This document shows, one piece after another, positions 14,992-22,781 of a stretch of 64,000 nucleotides of DNA. The notes under the pieces are model-generated. The model searched no databases and was not told the DNA's origin. It saw only the letters and a list, made by a program, of their open reading frames with translations. The stretch's first letter is position 1. Each line of letters begins with the position of its first letter. The stretch covers positions 58,030-122,029 of the forward strand of contig NZ_JAGIBH010000015.1 of NCBI RefSeq assembly GCF_017744445.1, written 5' to 3'. The position numbers were made by a program, and so were the translations under genes. This stretch comes from Caulobacter sp. GTDB taxonomy: Bacteria; Pseudomonadota; Alphaproteobacteria; Caulobacterales; Caulobacteraceae.

Positions 14992-16441
14992 AGCCCTCTG
15001 GACAGCTGACGAGATCGCGCAGGCCACGGGCGGCAAGGTCGCCGGCGACTTCGCCGTGACCGGCGTCTCGATCGATACCCGCTCTGTGGAGAAGGACGAC
15101 CTGTTCGTGCCGCTGGTCGGCGCGCGCGACGGTCACGACTTCGTCCCGCAGGCCGTGGCCGCCGGGGCGACTGGCGTGCTGGCCGCCAAGGCGGTCGACG
15201 CTCCGGCCGTCATGGTCGAGGACACCTTCAAGGCCCTGGAAGCCCTGGGCGTCGCCGCTCGCGAGCGCGCGCCGCAGTGCAAGCGCGGGGCGGTCACGGG
15301 CTCGGTCGGCAAGACCAGCGTCACCCGCGCCGTCGAGGCCGGCCTGCGCCTGGCGGGCAAGGCCCACGCTTCGGTCAAGAGCTACAACAACCACATCGGC
15401 GTGCCGCTAACCCTGGCCCGGATGCCGCGCGACACGGAACGCGCCGTGTTCGAGATCGGCATGAACCACGCCGACGAGATCACCCCGCTGTCGGGCTTCG
15501 TCCAGCCGCACGCGGTGGCGATCACCACGGTCGGCCCGGTGCACCTGGAGAACTTCGAGAACGAAGAGGGCGTGGCGCTGGCCAAGGCCGAGATCTTCGC
15601 GGGGCTGGAGCCCGGCGGGATCGCCGTCCTCAACGCCGACAACAAGTGGTTCGACCTGCTGAAGGCCGAGGCCGAGAAGGCCGGCGCCCTGGTCTGGAGT
15701 TTCGGCTCTTCTCCCGATTGCACTGCCCAGCTCATTTCCTTTTCATCCGATCTCCCCGGCGAAAGCCGGGGCCCAGATTCATCCGGAGAGCCCGACGCTT
15801 TGTCATCTGGGCCCCGGCCTTCGCCGGGGAAATCGGTTATAAAAGCTGTTCTCCGTGGCGAACCGGTCGAGTTCTCCCTGTTGCAGACCGGCGTGCATTG
15901 GGGCCCCAACAGCCTGTGCGTCCTTCTGATGCTGGAAGCCCTGGATGTGCCGCGCGAGACCGCCCTGGCCGCCCTGGCCGCCTTCGCCCCGATCGAGGGC
16001 CGCGGGGCCGAGAAGACCGTTCGTATCGACGGCGGCGCCTTCACCCTGGTGGACGAGAGCTACAACGCCAATCCGGTTTCGATGCAGGCGGCCTTGAAGA
16101 CCCTGGGCGCGCGCAAGGTCGCCGGCCGCCGGGTCGTCGTGCTGACCGACATGCTCGAACTGGGCGAGGGCAGCGCCGCCTTTCACGCCGAGCTTGCAGG
16201 CCCGATCGACCGTGCAAACGTTGACGTGGTTTTTCTCGCAGGCGTCCACATGAAATCGCTGTGGGAGCAGCTTCCGCCGACTCGGCGAGGCGGCTACGCG
16301 GAAGTTACTGAAAAGTTAACGGCGCAGCTGGCGGGGGCGATCCGTCCAGATGACGTGGTGATGGTGAAGGGGTCGAACGGCTCCAAGGCCGGGGTTCTCG
16401 CCCAGGCCCTGGCCGCGCTCGACCTTGGGGAACAGGGCTGA
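14984..16441 (+). CDS. murF: UDP-MurNAc-tripeptide:D-Ala-D-Ala ligase, carrying a palindromic repeat in frame
   Basis: A 485-aa Mur ligase that completes the UDP-MurNAc-pentapeptide. The P-loop GSVGKTS is at about 106-112, with NNHIGVPLTL, EIGMNHADEI and DESYNANPVSM as further MurF marks. About 30 residues (roughly 255-285, DLPGESRGPDSSGEPD and onward) are encoded by a type B palindromic repeat inserted in the central domain, between a beta-strand ending TAQLIS and the next one beginning VIKAVLRG. The frame stays open on both sides and the rest of the enzyme looks intact, so it is presumably functional. The mraY start overlaps the stop by one base. Confidence 0.94.
   Translation: MPEALWTADEIAQATGGKVAGDFAVTGVSIDTRSVEKDDLFVPLVGARDGHDFVPQAVAAGATGVLAAKAVDAPAVMVEDTFKALEALGVAARERAPQCKRGAVTGSVGKTSVTRAVEAGLRLAGKAHASVKSYNNHIGVPLTLARMPRDTERAVFEIGMNHADEITPLSGFVQPHAVAITTVGPVHLENFENEEGVALAKAEIFAGLEPGGIAVLNADNKWFDLLKAEAEKAGALVWSFGSSPDCTAQLISFSSDLPGESRGPDSSGEPDALSSGPRPSPGKSVIKAVLRGEPVEFSLLQTGVHWGPNSLCVLLMLEALDVPRETALAALAAFAPIEGRGAEKTVRIDGGAFTLVDESYNANPVSMQAALKTLGARKVAGRRVVVLTDMLELGEGSAAFHAELAGPIDRANVDVVFLAGVHMKSLWEQLPPTRRGGYAEVTEKLTAQLAGAIRPDDVVMVKGSNGSKAGVLAQALAALDLGEQG
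15746..15836. repeat. Palindromic repeat (type B) inside murF
   Basis: Arms 15746-15778 and 15805-15836 are inverted copies of the CCCCGGCGAAAGCCGGGG-containing unit seen at 9023-9155 and 41571-41600, with a shorter spacer of 26 bases. The element is translated in frame as part of MurF. Arm-to-arm mismatches are few, so the stem is still strong in the mRNA. Confidence 0.93.
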
Positions 16442-17553
16442 TGCTGTACTTCCTGTATGAATGGCTGGCGCGCTCGCAAGAGCATGTCCCGGCGCTGAAC
16501 CTCTTGAAGTACCTGACCTTCCGGTCGGGCATGGCGATGCTGACCGCCTATATCGTCGCCGTGGCGATGGGCTCGCGCTTCATCCGCTGGATGAAGGCCA
16601 AGCAGGGCAAGGGCCAGCCGATCCGCACCGACGGCATCGCCCGTCACGTCACCGAGAAGGCCGGCACGCCCACCATGGGCGGCTTCATGATCCTGGCGGG
16701 CCTGTTCGTCGGCGCCCTGCTGTGGGCCGACCTGCGCAACATCCACGTCTGGGTCGTGCTGCTGATCACCGGCAGCTACGGGATCCTGGGCTTCATGGAC
16801 GACTACGCCAAGGTCACCAAGCAGACCACGGCCGGCCTCTCCAGCGTGCAGAAGCTGGTGGCCCAGTTCGCGGTGGCGATCATCGCCACGGTGATCCTGA
16901 TCCTGTTCGCGCCCAAGTCACCGATGACGCCGGGGATGGAGACCAGCGTGGTCTTCCCGATCTTCAAGGCGCTGGTGATCAATCTGGGCTGGTTCTACGT
17001 GGTGTTCGCGGCGGTCACGATCGCCGGCTTCTCCAACGCCGTGAACCTGACCGACGGCCTGGACGGCCTGGCCATCGTGCCGGTGATGTTCGCCGCCTCG
17101 ACCTTCGGCCTGATCGCCTACCTGGTCGGCAACTACAAGTTCGCGGACTATCTGAACCTGCACTTCGCGCCGGGCGTGGGCGAGCTGGCGGTCGTTTGCG
17201 CCGCCATCATCGGCGGCGGCATGGGCTTCCTCTGGTACAACGCCCCGCCGGCCAAGATCTTCATGGGCGACACCGGCTCCCTGGCCCTGGGCGGCGCGCT
17301 GGGCGCGATCGCCGTCTGCGCCAAGCACGAGCTGGTCCTGGGCATCGTCGGCGGCCTGTTCGTGGCCGAGGCGCTCAGCGTCATGATCCAGGTCGCCTAC
17401 TTCAAGAAGACCGGCAAGCGGGTCTTCCTGATGGCGCCGATCCACCACCATTTCGAGAAGCTGGGCTGGGCTGAATCCACCGTCGTGATCCGCTTCTGGA
17501 TCGTGGCGATGATGCTGTCCTTCGTCGGCCTCGCCACCCTCAAGCTGCGCTAG
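16441..17553 (+). CDS. mraY: Phospho-N-acetylmuramoyl-pentapeptide transferase
   Basis: This 370-aa polytopic inner-membrane enzyme transfers phospho-MurNAc-pentapeptide to undecaprenyl phosphate to make lipid I. The catalytic DDYAK (GFMDDYAKVTKQ), the loop NLTDGLDGLAI, FMGDTGSLALGG and the HHHFE motif (PIHHHFEKLGW) are all present. About ten hydrophobic helices span the length. It is translationally linked to murF through TGATG. Confidence 0.97.
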   Translation: MLYFLYEWLARSQEHVPALNLLKYLTFRSGMAMLTAYIVAVAMGSRFIRWMKAKQGKGQPIRTDGIARHVTEKAGTPTMGGFMILAGLFVGALLWADLRNIHVWVVLLITGSYGILGFMDDYAKVTKQTTAGLSSVQKLVAQFAVAIIATVILILFAPKSPMTPGMETSVVFPIFKALVINLGWFYVVFAAVTIAGFSNAVNLTDGLDGLAIVPVMFAASTFGLIAYLVGNYKFADYLNLHFAPGVGELAVVCAAIIGGGMGFLWYNAPPAKIFMGDTGSLALGGALGAIAVCAKHELVLGIVGGLFVAEALSVMIQVAYFKKTGKRVFLMAPIHHHFEKLGWAESTVVIRFWIVAMMLSFVGLATLKLR

Positions 17554-17567
17554 GAGAGGCGAGGAGC

Positions 17568-18983
17568 ATGATCCCGGTCCGTGGTTTCGAGGACAAGACC
17601 GTCGCGGTGTTCGGCCTGGGCCGCACCGGCCTGACGGCGGCGCGCGCCTTGATCGCGGGCGGGGCGAAGGTCGCCCTGTGGGACGAAAAGGCGGAGAGCC
17701 GCGAGGCCGCCGCCGCCGAGGGCTTCCCGGTCGTCGACCTGCAAGCCGCCGACTGGAGCCAGTTCGCCGCCCTGATGCTGTCGCCGGGCGTGCCGCTGAC
17801 CCATCCGAAACCGCACTGGACCGTCGAGAAGGCCAAGGCCGCCGGCGTCGAGATCCTGGGCGATGTCGAGCTCTTCGCCCGCACGGTCAACGCCGCGCCG
17901 GCCCACAAGCGCCCGAAGATCATCGCCATCACCGGCACCAACGGCAAGTCGACCACGACCGCCCTGATCGGCCACCTGTGCGCCTCGGCCGGCCGCGACA
18001 CCCGCGTCGGCGGCAACATCGGCCAGGGGATCCTGGGCCTGGAAGACATGCACGGCGGCGCGGTCTACGTGCTGGAGCTGTCGTCCTACCAGCTGGACCT
18101 GACCTCCAGCCTGCACCCCGACGCGGTTGTGCTGCTGAACATCTCGCCCGATCACCTGGACCGTCACGGCGGCATGGACGGCTACATCGCCGCCAAGCGC
18201 CGGATCTTCCTGAACCAGGGCAAGGGCGACACGGCGATCATCGGCGTCGACGACGCCTGGTGCCAGCAGATCTGCACCGAGATCACCGCCGCCAACCGCC
18301 GCACCATCTGGCCGATCAGCGCCGGTAAGGCCATGGGCCGGGGCGTCTACGCCCTGCAAGGCGTGCTGTACGACGCCACGGGCGAGCGTGTGGTCGAGGT
18401 CGCCGATCTTCTGCGCGCCCGCAGCCTGCCGGGCCGCCACAACTGGCAGAACGCCGCCGCCGCCTACGCCGCCGCCCGCGCCATCGGCATCTCGGTGTCG
18501 GACGCGGTCGACGGCCTGATGACTTTCCCGGGCCTGGCCCACCGGATGGAGACGGTCGGCAAGATCGGCAAGGTCCGCTTCGTCAACGACAGCAAGGCCA
18601 CCAACGCCGACGCCGCCCGCCAGGCGATGTCGTCCTACCCCAAGTTCTACTGGATCGCCGGCGGCGTCGCCAAAGCCGGCGGCATCGACGACCTGAAGGA
18701 CCTCTTCCCCCGCATCGCCACCGCCTATCTGATCGGCGAGGCCGCGAACGTCTTCGCCACGACCCTGGCCGGCAAGGCCGAGGTCAAGATGAGCGGCACG
18801 CTGGAGAAGGCCGTGCAACAGGCCTATGCCGATGCGGCCGCCAGCGGCGAGGAGGCGATCGTTCTGCTCTCGCCGGCCTGTGCGTCGTTCGACCAGTTCT
18901 CGGATTTCGAGGCCCGGGGCGAGGCGTTTCGAGCGGCGGTGAACGGGCTGGTGTCGGGCGGCGGTAAGGCGGCGGTGGCCTGA
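17568..18983 (+). CDS. murD: UDP-MurNAc-L-alanine:D-glutamate ligase
   Basis: A 471-aa cytoplasmic Mur ligase adding D-glutamate, the second stem residue. It has an N-terminal Rossmann block (KTVAVFGLGRTGLTAAR), the P-loop GTNGKSTTT (about residues 124-132), the ELSSYQLD motif, NISPDHLDRHG and the C-terminal NDSKATNADA. AGGCGAGGAG lies before the ATG, 14 bases after mraY. It is the last cell-wall gene before the first interruption of the cluster. Confidence 0.97.
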   Translation: MIPVRGFEDKTVAVFGLGRTGLTAARALIAGGAKVALWDEKAESREAAAAEGFPVVDLQAADWSQFAALMLSPGVPLTHPKPHWTVEKAKAAGVEILGDVELFARTVNAAPAHKRPKIIAITGTNGKSTTTALIGHLCASAGRDTRVGGNIGQGILGLEDMHGGAVYVLELSSYQLDLTSSLHPDAVVLLNISPDHLDRHGGMDGYIAAKRRIFLNQGKGDTAIIGVDDAWCQQICTEITAANRRTIWPISAGKAMGRGVYALQGVLYDATGERVVEVADLLRARSLPGRHNWQNAAAAYAAARAIGISVSDAVDGLMTFPGLAHRMETVGKIGKVRFVNDSKATNADAARQAMSSYPKFYWIAGGVAKAGGIDDLKDLFPRIATAYLIGEAANVFATTLAGKAEVKMSGTLEKAVQQAYADAAASGEEAIVLLSPACASFDQFSDFEARGEAFRAAVNGLVSGGGKAAVA

Positions 18984-18990
18984 CTAACGC

Positions 18991-19048
18991 CCTCTCTCAT
19001 AGAGAGAGGGAGGGGCCCGCCGCGAAGCGGTGGGAGGGTGAGAGGTTA
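18991..19048. repeat. Type C palindromic repeat, left copy flanking the DUF559 gene
   Basis: A 58-bp unit made of nested hairpins (CCTCTCTCATAGAGAGAGG, then GGGCCCGCCGCGAAGCGG and TGGGAGGGTGAGAGG). An identical copy lies at 46053-46111. A facing inverted copy closes the DUF559 cassette at 19451-19511. Confidence 0.92.
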
Positions 19049-19071
19049 CACCCTCTCCGAGCGAAGCACCG

Positions 19072-19385
19072 CTAGGATGTCATCCGCCCCCCGCCGGGAT
19101 CGGTTAGGACACGCTCGTTGCGGAACCTCAGAACCGTATATCCGAACAGCTCCAGAGTTTCGTGCGCCGAGCGTCGTAGTCCTCTCGCCCTTCGTGGGCA
19201 GCGCCGTCGAGCTCGATGATCAGCTTCGCTGACTCGCAGACGAAGTCCGCAAAATACCGGTCGATGGGGTGTTGTCGTAGAAAACGAAAGCCACTGAGGC
19301 GTCGACCACGGACGAGGTTCCAGACAACTTTCTCGGCCGGAGTCTGATCTCGACGCAGGCGGCGGGCGTTTTCGATTTTGTCCAT
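19072..19385 (-). pseudogene. DUF559 (Vsr-like nuclease fold) gene with a one-base frameshift
   Basis: The frame from ATG 19385 reads a typical DUF559 start (NARRLRRDQTPAEKVVWNLV) and the PD-(D/E)XK-like core DRYFADFVCES, LIIELDGAAHE. After YDARRT near 19160 it drops into a wrong frame and stops at 19128. The expected remainder (ETLELFGYTVLRFRNERVL) continues in the adjacent frame down to 19072, so one base appears to have been lost. The repaired protein would be ~105 aa, near the family norm. DUF559 proteins resemble very-short-patch repair endonucleases, but their role is unproven. The gene fills the space between two inverted type C repeats. Confidence 0.8.
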
Positions 19386-19450
19386 ACGGAAGGGGCGTGA
19401 GCATGCCGGACACTCAACAGAAGGAATCTGGATTTTCCGGCTGGTGGTGA

Positions 19451-19511
19451 AACCTCTCACCCTCCCACCGCCTTCGGCGGCGGGCCCCTCCCTCTCTCTA
19501 TGAGAGAGGGG
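19451..19511. repeat. Type C palindromic repeat, right copy (inverted)
   Basis: This is the reverse-orientation partner of 18991-19048, with changes confined mainly to the central hairpin loop (CCGCCTTCGGCGG in place of CCGCTTCGCGG). The two copies enclose about 400 bases that hold only the DUF559 gene. Confidence 0.92.
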
Positions 19512-19526
19512 TTTTATAGGGCCGCT

Positions 19527-20543
19527 TCACCCCAGCGGCATGAACGCATCCACCTTATCCAGCGCCGCCAGCGGTGACCGGATCGAGCACCGCAGGCCCT
19601 CGGTCCGGTAGTCGACCTCCACCGCGCCGCCCAGCTCGTTGGGCAAGGCCGTCTCCACGATCCGCGACCCGAACCCTCGCTTCTCCGGCGGGCGCACCGC
19701 CGGGCCGCCGCGTTCGGCCCATTCGATGTAGAGCTGGTTGCCCGGCTGGATCGACCAGCGGATATCGACATGGCCGTCGGGAGCCGAAAGGGCGCCGTAT
19801 TTCAGGGCGTTGATGGCCAGTTCGTGGAAAGCCAGGGCCATGACCACCGCCGGCTTGGGCGAGACCTGCAGGTCGGCGCCGGTGATGGTCAGCTGGGCGG
19901 GGTGGGCGCTGTAGGGGGCGACAGAGCCGTCGACGATCTGGCGCAGGCTGGCGGCGGACCAGTTCTGGTCGGTCAGGACGTTGTGGGTGGCGGCGATGGC
20001 CATCAGCCGGCCTTCCAGGGCGTCGCGGACGTCCGAGCCGACGCCGGCGTTGCGCAGCGACTGCTTGGCGATCGACTGGACGGTGGCCAGGGTGTTCTTC
20101 ACCCTATGATTCAGCTCGTTGACCAGCAACTGGCGGTGGGCCTCGGCCGTGCGCTCGCCGGTGACGTCGCGCGAAGTGGCCAGCACGCGGGTGACGCGGC
20201 CGTTCTCCAGGATCGGCGAGACGGTGGTGTCCCACCAGCGCGGCGCGCCCTTGGCCGTGGGGCAGAAGGCGCGGAAGGCCACGGCGTGGCCGGCCTGGGC
20301 GGCGCGCAGGGCCTGCTCGACGGCGTCGCGGCTTTCGGGCGGCCACATGTCGGGCCAGTAGCGCTGGCGGTTGCGGCCGTCGAAGTCGTCGATCTCGAAC
20401 AGGCTCTTGCCCTGGGCGTTCATATATTCGACCGCGCCCTCGGGACTGATCACCCGAATGCAGTCCTGGCTGGCCTCGACCACGCTGAGGAAATAGACCC
20501 CTGCGCCCTCGAGCACGGTCTTGTCGGATCCCTCGTCAGCCAC
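19527..20543 (-). CDS. PAS-domain HWE-family sensor histidine kinase
   Basis: A 338-aa soluble kinase. Residues about 15-130 form a PAS domain (SQDCIRVISPEGAVEYMN to SRDVTGE). The dimerisation/phospho-acceptor segment is NELNHRVKNTLATVQ with H146. The catalytic domain has FHELAINALKYGAL and IEWAERGGP, where the W-x-E gives the HWE family its name, and ends with GFGSRIVE. Such kinases read light, redox or stress cues through PAS domains. The start is GTG. No response regulator is adjacent. It lies opposite to the dcw genes and is an accessory insertion. Confidence 0.88.
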   Translation of the reverse strand: MADEGSDKTVLEGAGVYFLSVVEASQDCIRVISPEGAVEYMNAQGKSLFEIDDFDGRNRQRYWPDMWPPESRDAVEQALRAAQAGHAVAFRAFCPTAKGAPRWWDTTVSPILENGRVTRVLATSRDVTGERTAEAHRQLLVNELNHRVKNTLATVQSIAKQSLRNAGVGSDVRDALEGRLMAIAATHNVLTDQNWSAASLRQIVDGSVAPYSAHPAQLTITGADLQVSPKPAVVMALAFHELAINALKYGALSAPDGHVDIRWSIQPGNQLYIEWAERGGPAVRPPEKRGFGSRIVETALPNELGGAVEVDYRTEGLRCSIRSPLAALDKVDAFMPLG

Positions 20544-20668
20544 ACATACGCCCCTGCAACCCTGACCATGATCACCGGCTGGCCCGCGAATTCAAGCTGA
20601 GCCATTCGTGTTTCAGGGGAACAGCCTTCCAATGGAGTTGTTGGAAGGGGCGAAGGAGGCCCGAGCTT

Positions 20669-21100
20669 ATGTCACAGGTCGTTTGCGTCGCGTGCGGCGC
20701 TGGCAATCGTCTGCCGCAGGACCGCGATCCGCTATCGGCCAAGTGCGGGCAATGCAAGGAGGCGCTGTTCACCGGCAAGCCCATCGCCGTGACCGGCGCC
20801 GATCTCGCCCGCCATCGCCGGCTGACCAAGGGAACGGCTCTGCTGCTGGACGTCTGGGCCCCGTGGTGCGGACCCTGCCGGACCATGGCCCCGAACTTCG
20901 AGGCCGCCGCCCGCCAGCTGGAACCGGCCGTGCGCCTGCTGAAGCTGGACTCCGAGGCCGAAGGCGCCGCCGCCGGGGCCCTGAACGTCAGCAGCATCCC
21001 CACCTTGATCCTGTTCAAGGATGGCGCGCCCGTGGCCCGTCAGGCCGGGGCGATGAGCACGGCTCAGATCGTCGCCTGGACCAAGCAGGCGCTGGGTTAG
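20669..21100 (+). CDS. trxC: Thioredoxin 2 (TrxC type)
   Basis: A 143-aa protein with the N-terminal zinc ribbon of the TrxC class (C6-x2-C9 and C26-x2-C29) followed by a thioredoxin fold with active site WCGPC (C67, C70), the cis-proline region SSIPTLILF and the final helix. It reduces cytosolic protein disulfides, and the zinc module is oxidant-sensitive in E. coli. GAAGGAGG precedes the ATG. Its stop overlaps the stop region of the opposite-strand gene by four bases. Confidence 0.92.
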   Translation: MSQVVCVACGAGNRLPQDRDPLSAKCGQCKEALFTGKPIAVTGADLARHRRLTKGTALLLDVWAPWCGPCRTMAPNFEAAARQLEPAVRLLKLDSEAEGAAAGALNVSSIPTLILFKDGAPVARQAGAMSTAQIVAWTKQALG

Positions 21101-21495
21101 TCGAACATCTCGGCGAGGTCTTCCAGCAGTTCCTTGCGCCAGGCCGGGAGGTCGGGCTGGGCGTGAACCGCCTGGAAGCGGTCGAAGGCCTTTTCAATAT
21201 CCTCGCCGTCGGCTTCCTCGACCGTCTCCAGGGCTTGGAGCGCTTCGTGGGCGACCTCGAAGTCGGCGGTCAAAACGAACTCGACCAGCAGGCCGACATG
21301 GTCCGAGCAGTCCAGATAGCCCAGGGCGTGGACCAGCGTGCCGCGCTTGTCGGCCAGGTCGGGGCGCTGGATCAGGCGCACCAGCACGGCGTCCAGGCCG
21401 GGCGTCTTCTCCTCGGCCAGACGCAGGGCCAGGGTGTTGCGTTCGGCCGCGTCGGCGGTCGTTTCGAGCGTGCGGAGGTCGTCGGAGGCGGGCAT
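21097..21495 (-). CDS. HEAT-repeat-like hypothetical protein
   Basis: A 132-aa acidic, all-helical protein with no signal or membrane segment. Helical pairs such as LRLAEEKTPGLDAVLVRLIQ, RGTLVHALGYLDCSDHVGLL and FEVAHEALQALETVEEADGE resemble HEAT or Armadillo repeats, which usually bind other proteins. The gene is divergent from ftsW with ~110 bases between starts. The function is unknown. Confidence 0.6.
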   Translation of the reverse strand: MPASDDLRTLETTADAAERNTLALRLAEEKTPGLDAVLVRLIQRPDLADKRGTLVHALGYLDCSDHVGLLVEFVLTADFEVAHEALQALETVEEADGEDIEKAFDRFQAVHAQPDLPAWRKELLEDLAEMFD

Positions 21496-21607
21496 GAGCC
21501 TCTCCTACCTCGGATCGGATCGTCTTCCACGCGCTTTTCGCCGCATGTCCACCGGCGTACAACAGCGCAGCAAGCTTTGATTAACCCTGCGGTCCGACTC
21601 TCCGGCC

Positions 21608-22780
21608 ATGGCCTCCAACGCGACACATGCCTTCGCCCGCACCGACCGCACCGCGCTCGGCATCTGGTGGTGGACGACCGATCGCTGGTTGCTGGGCGCC
21701 ACCGCACTGTTGGTGACCCTGGGCATGCTGCTGTCGTTCGCTTCGAGTCCGGCCGCCGCCCAGCGGATCGGCATCGACGACCAGTTCCACTTCGCCATCC
21801 GCATGTGCTTCTTCGCCACCGCCTCGTCGGTGGTGATGCTGATGGTGTCGATGCTGTCGCCCAAGGGCATCCGAAGGGCGGCGTTCTTCATCTACATCGT
21901 GGCGATCGCGATCATGATCGCCCTGCCGTTCATCGGCCACAACGCCAAGGGCGCCACGCGCTGGCTGCAGTTCGGCGGCTTCACCCTGCAACCGTCCGAG
22001 TTCATGAAGCCGGCCCTGATCGTGCTGGTCTCGTGGATGTTCTCGGAGGGCCAGAAGGGCGAGGGGGTGCCCGGCGTCTCGATCGCCTTCCTGCTGTATT
22101 TCATCGCCGTCGCTTTGCTGCTGGTGCAGCCGGACGTGGGCCAGACCGTGCTGATCACCATCGCCTTCGGGGCCGCCTTCTGGATGGCCGGGGTGCCGAT
22201 CTCGTGGATCATGGGCCTGGGCGCGGTGGCGCTGGCGGGGCTGGGCTCGACCTATTTCCTGTTCGACCACGTGCACGCCCGGGTGCAGAAGTTCCTCAGC
22301 CCCGACCAGGCCGACACTCACCAGATCACCCGCGCCGCCGAGGCCATTCGCGCCGGCGGCCTGTTCGGGCGCGGTCCGGGTGAGGGGGTGATGAAGCGCC
22401 ACGTGCCCGACCTGCACACCGACTTCATCTATTCGGTGGCGGCCGAGGAATACGGCCTGATCTTCTCGTGGTGCCTGATCGCGCTGTTCGCCTTCGTGGT
22501 GGTGCGCGGGCTGTACAAGGCCATGAAGCTGAACGACCCGTTCGAGCAGGTCGCGGCGGCCGGTCTTTTCGTCCTGGTGGGCCAGCAGGCCATCATTAAC
22601 ATCGCCGTGAACTTGAACATGATCCCGACCAAGGGCATGACGCTTCCGTTCATCAGTTACGGGGGCTCTTCGATGCTCGCGATGGGTTTGACGCTGGGCA
22701 TGGCCCTGGCCTTGGTGCGAAAGCGCCCCGGCGCCTACGGGGCGACGGGCGAGTTCAGCCTGGGCGGCGCGTTCGCCTGA
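21608..22780 (+). CDS. ftsW: Septal peptidoglycan glycosyltransferase FtsW
   Basis: This 390-aa SEDS-family polytopic protein polymerises lipid II at the septum together with FtsI. SEDS marks include KGATRWLQFGGFTLQPSEFMK, LVQPDVGQTVLI, the periplasmic loop with RGGLFGRGPGEG, and the terminal PTKGMTLPFISYGGSS. About ten hydrophobic helices are seen. murG starts one base after its stop. Confidence 0.96.
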   Translation: MASNATHAFARTDRTALGIWWWTTDRWLLGATALLVTLGMLLSFASSPAAAQRIGIDDQFHFAIRMCFFATASSVVMLMVSMLSPKGIRRAAFFIYIVAIAIMIALPFIGHNAKGATRWLQFGGFTLQPSEFMKPALIVLVSWMFSEGQKGEGVPGVSIAFLLYFIAVALLLVQPDVGQTVLITIAFGAAFWMAGVPISWIMGLGAVALAGLGSTYFLFDHVHARVQKFLSPDQADTHQITRAAEAIRAGGLFGRGPGEGVMKRHVPDLHTDFIYSVAAEEYGLIFSWCLIALFAFVVVRGLYKAMKLNDPFEQVAAAGLFVLVGQQAIINIAVNLNMIPTKGMTLPFISYGGSSMLAMGLTLGMALALVRKRPGAYGATGEFSLGGAFA

Positions 22781-22781
22781 C

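Noticed and set aside
19072..19127. Separate small gene at the 3' side of DUF559
   Set aside because: The residues (ETLELFGYTVLRFRN) are the missing C-terminal half of DUF559 in another frame, so it is a frameshift product, not a gene.
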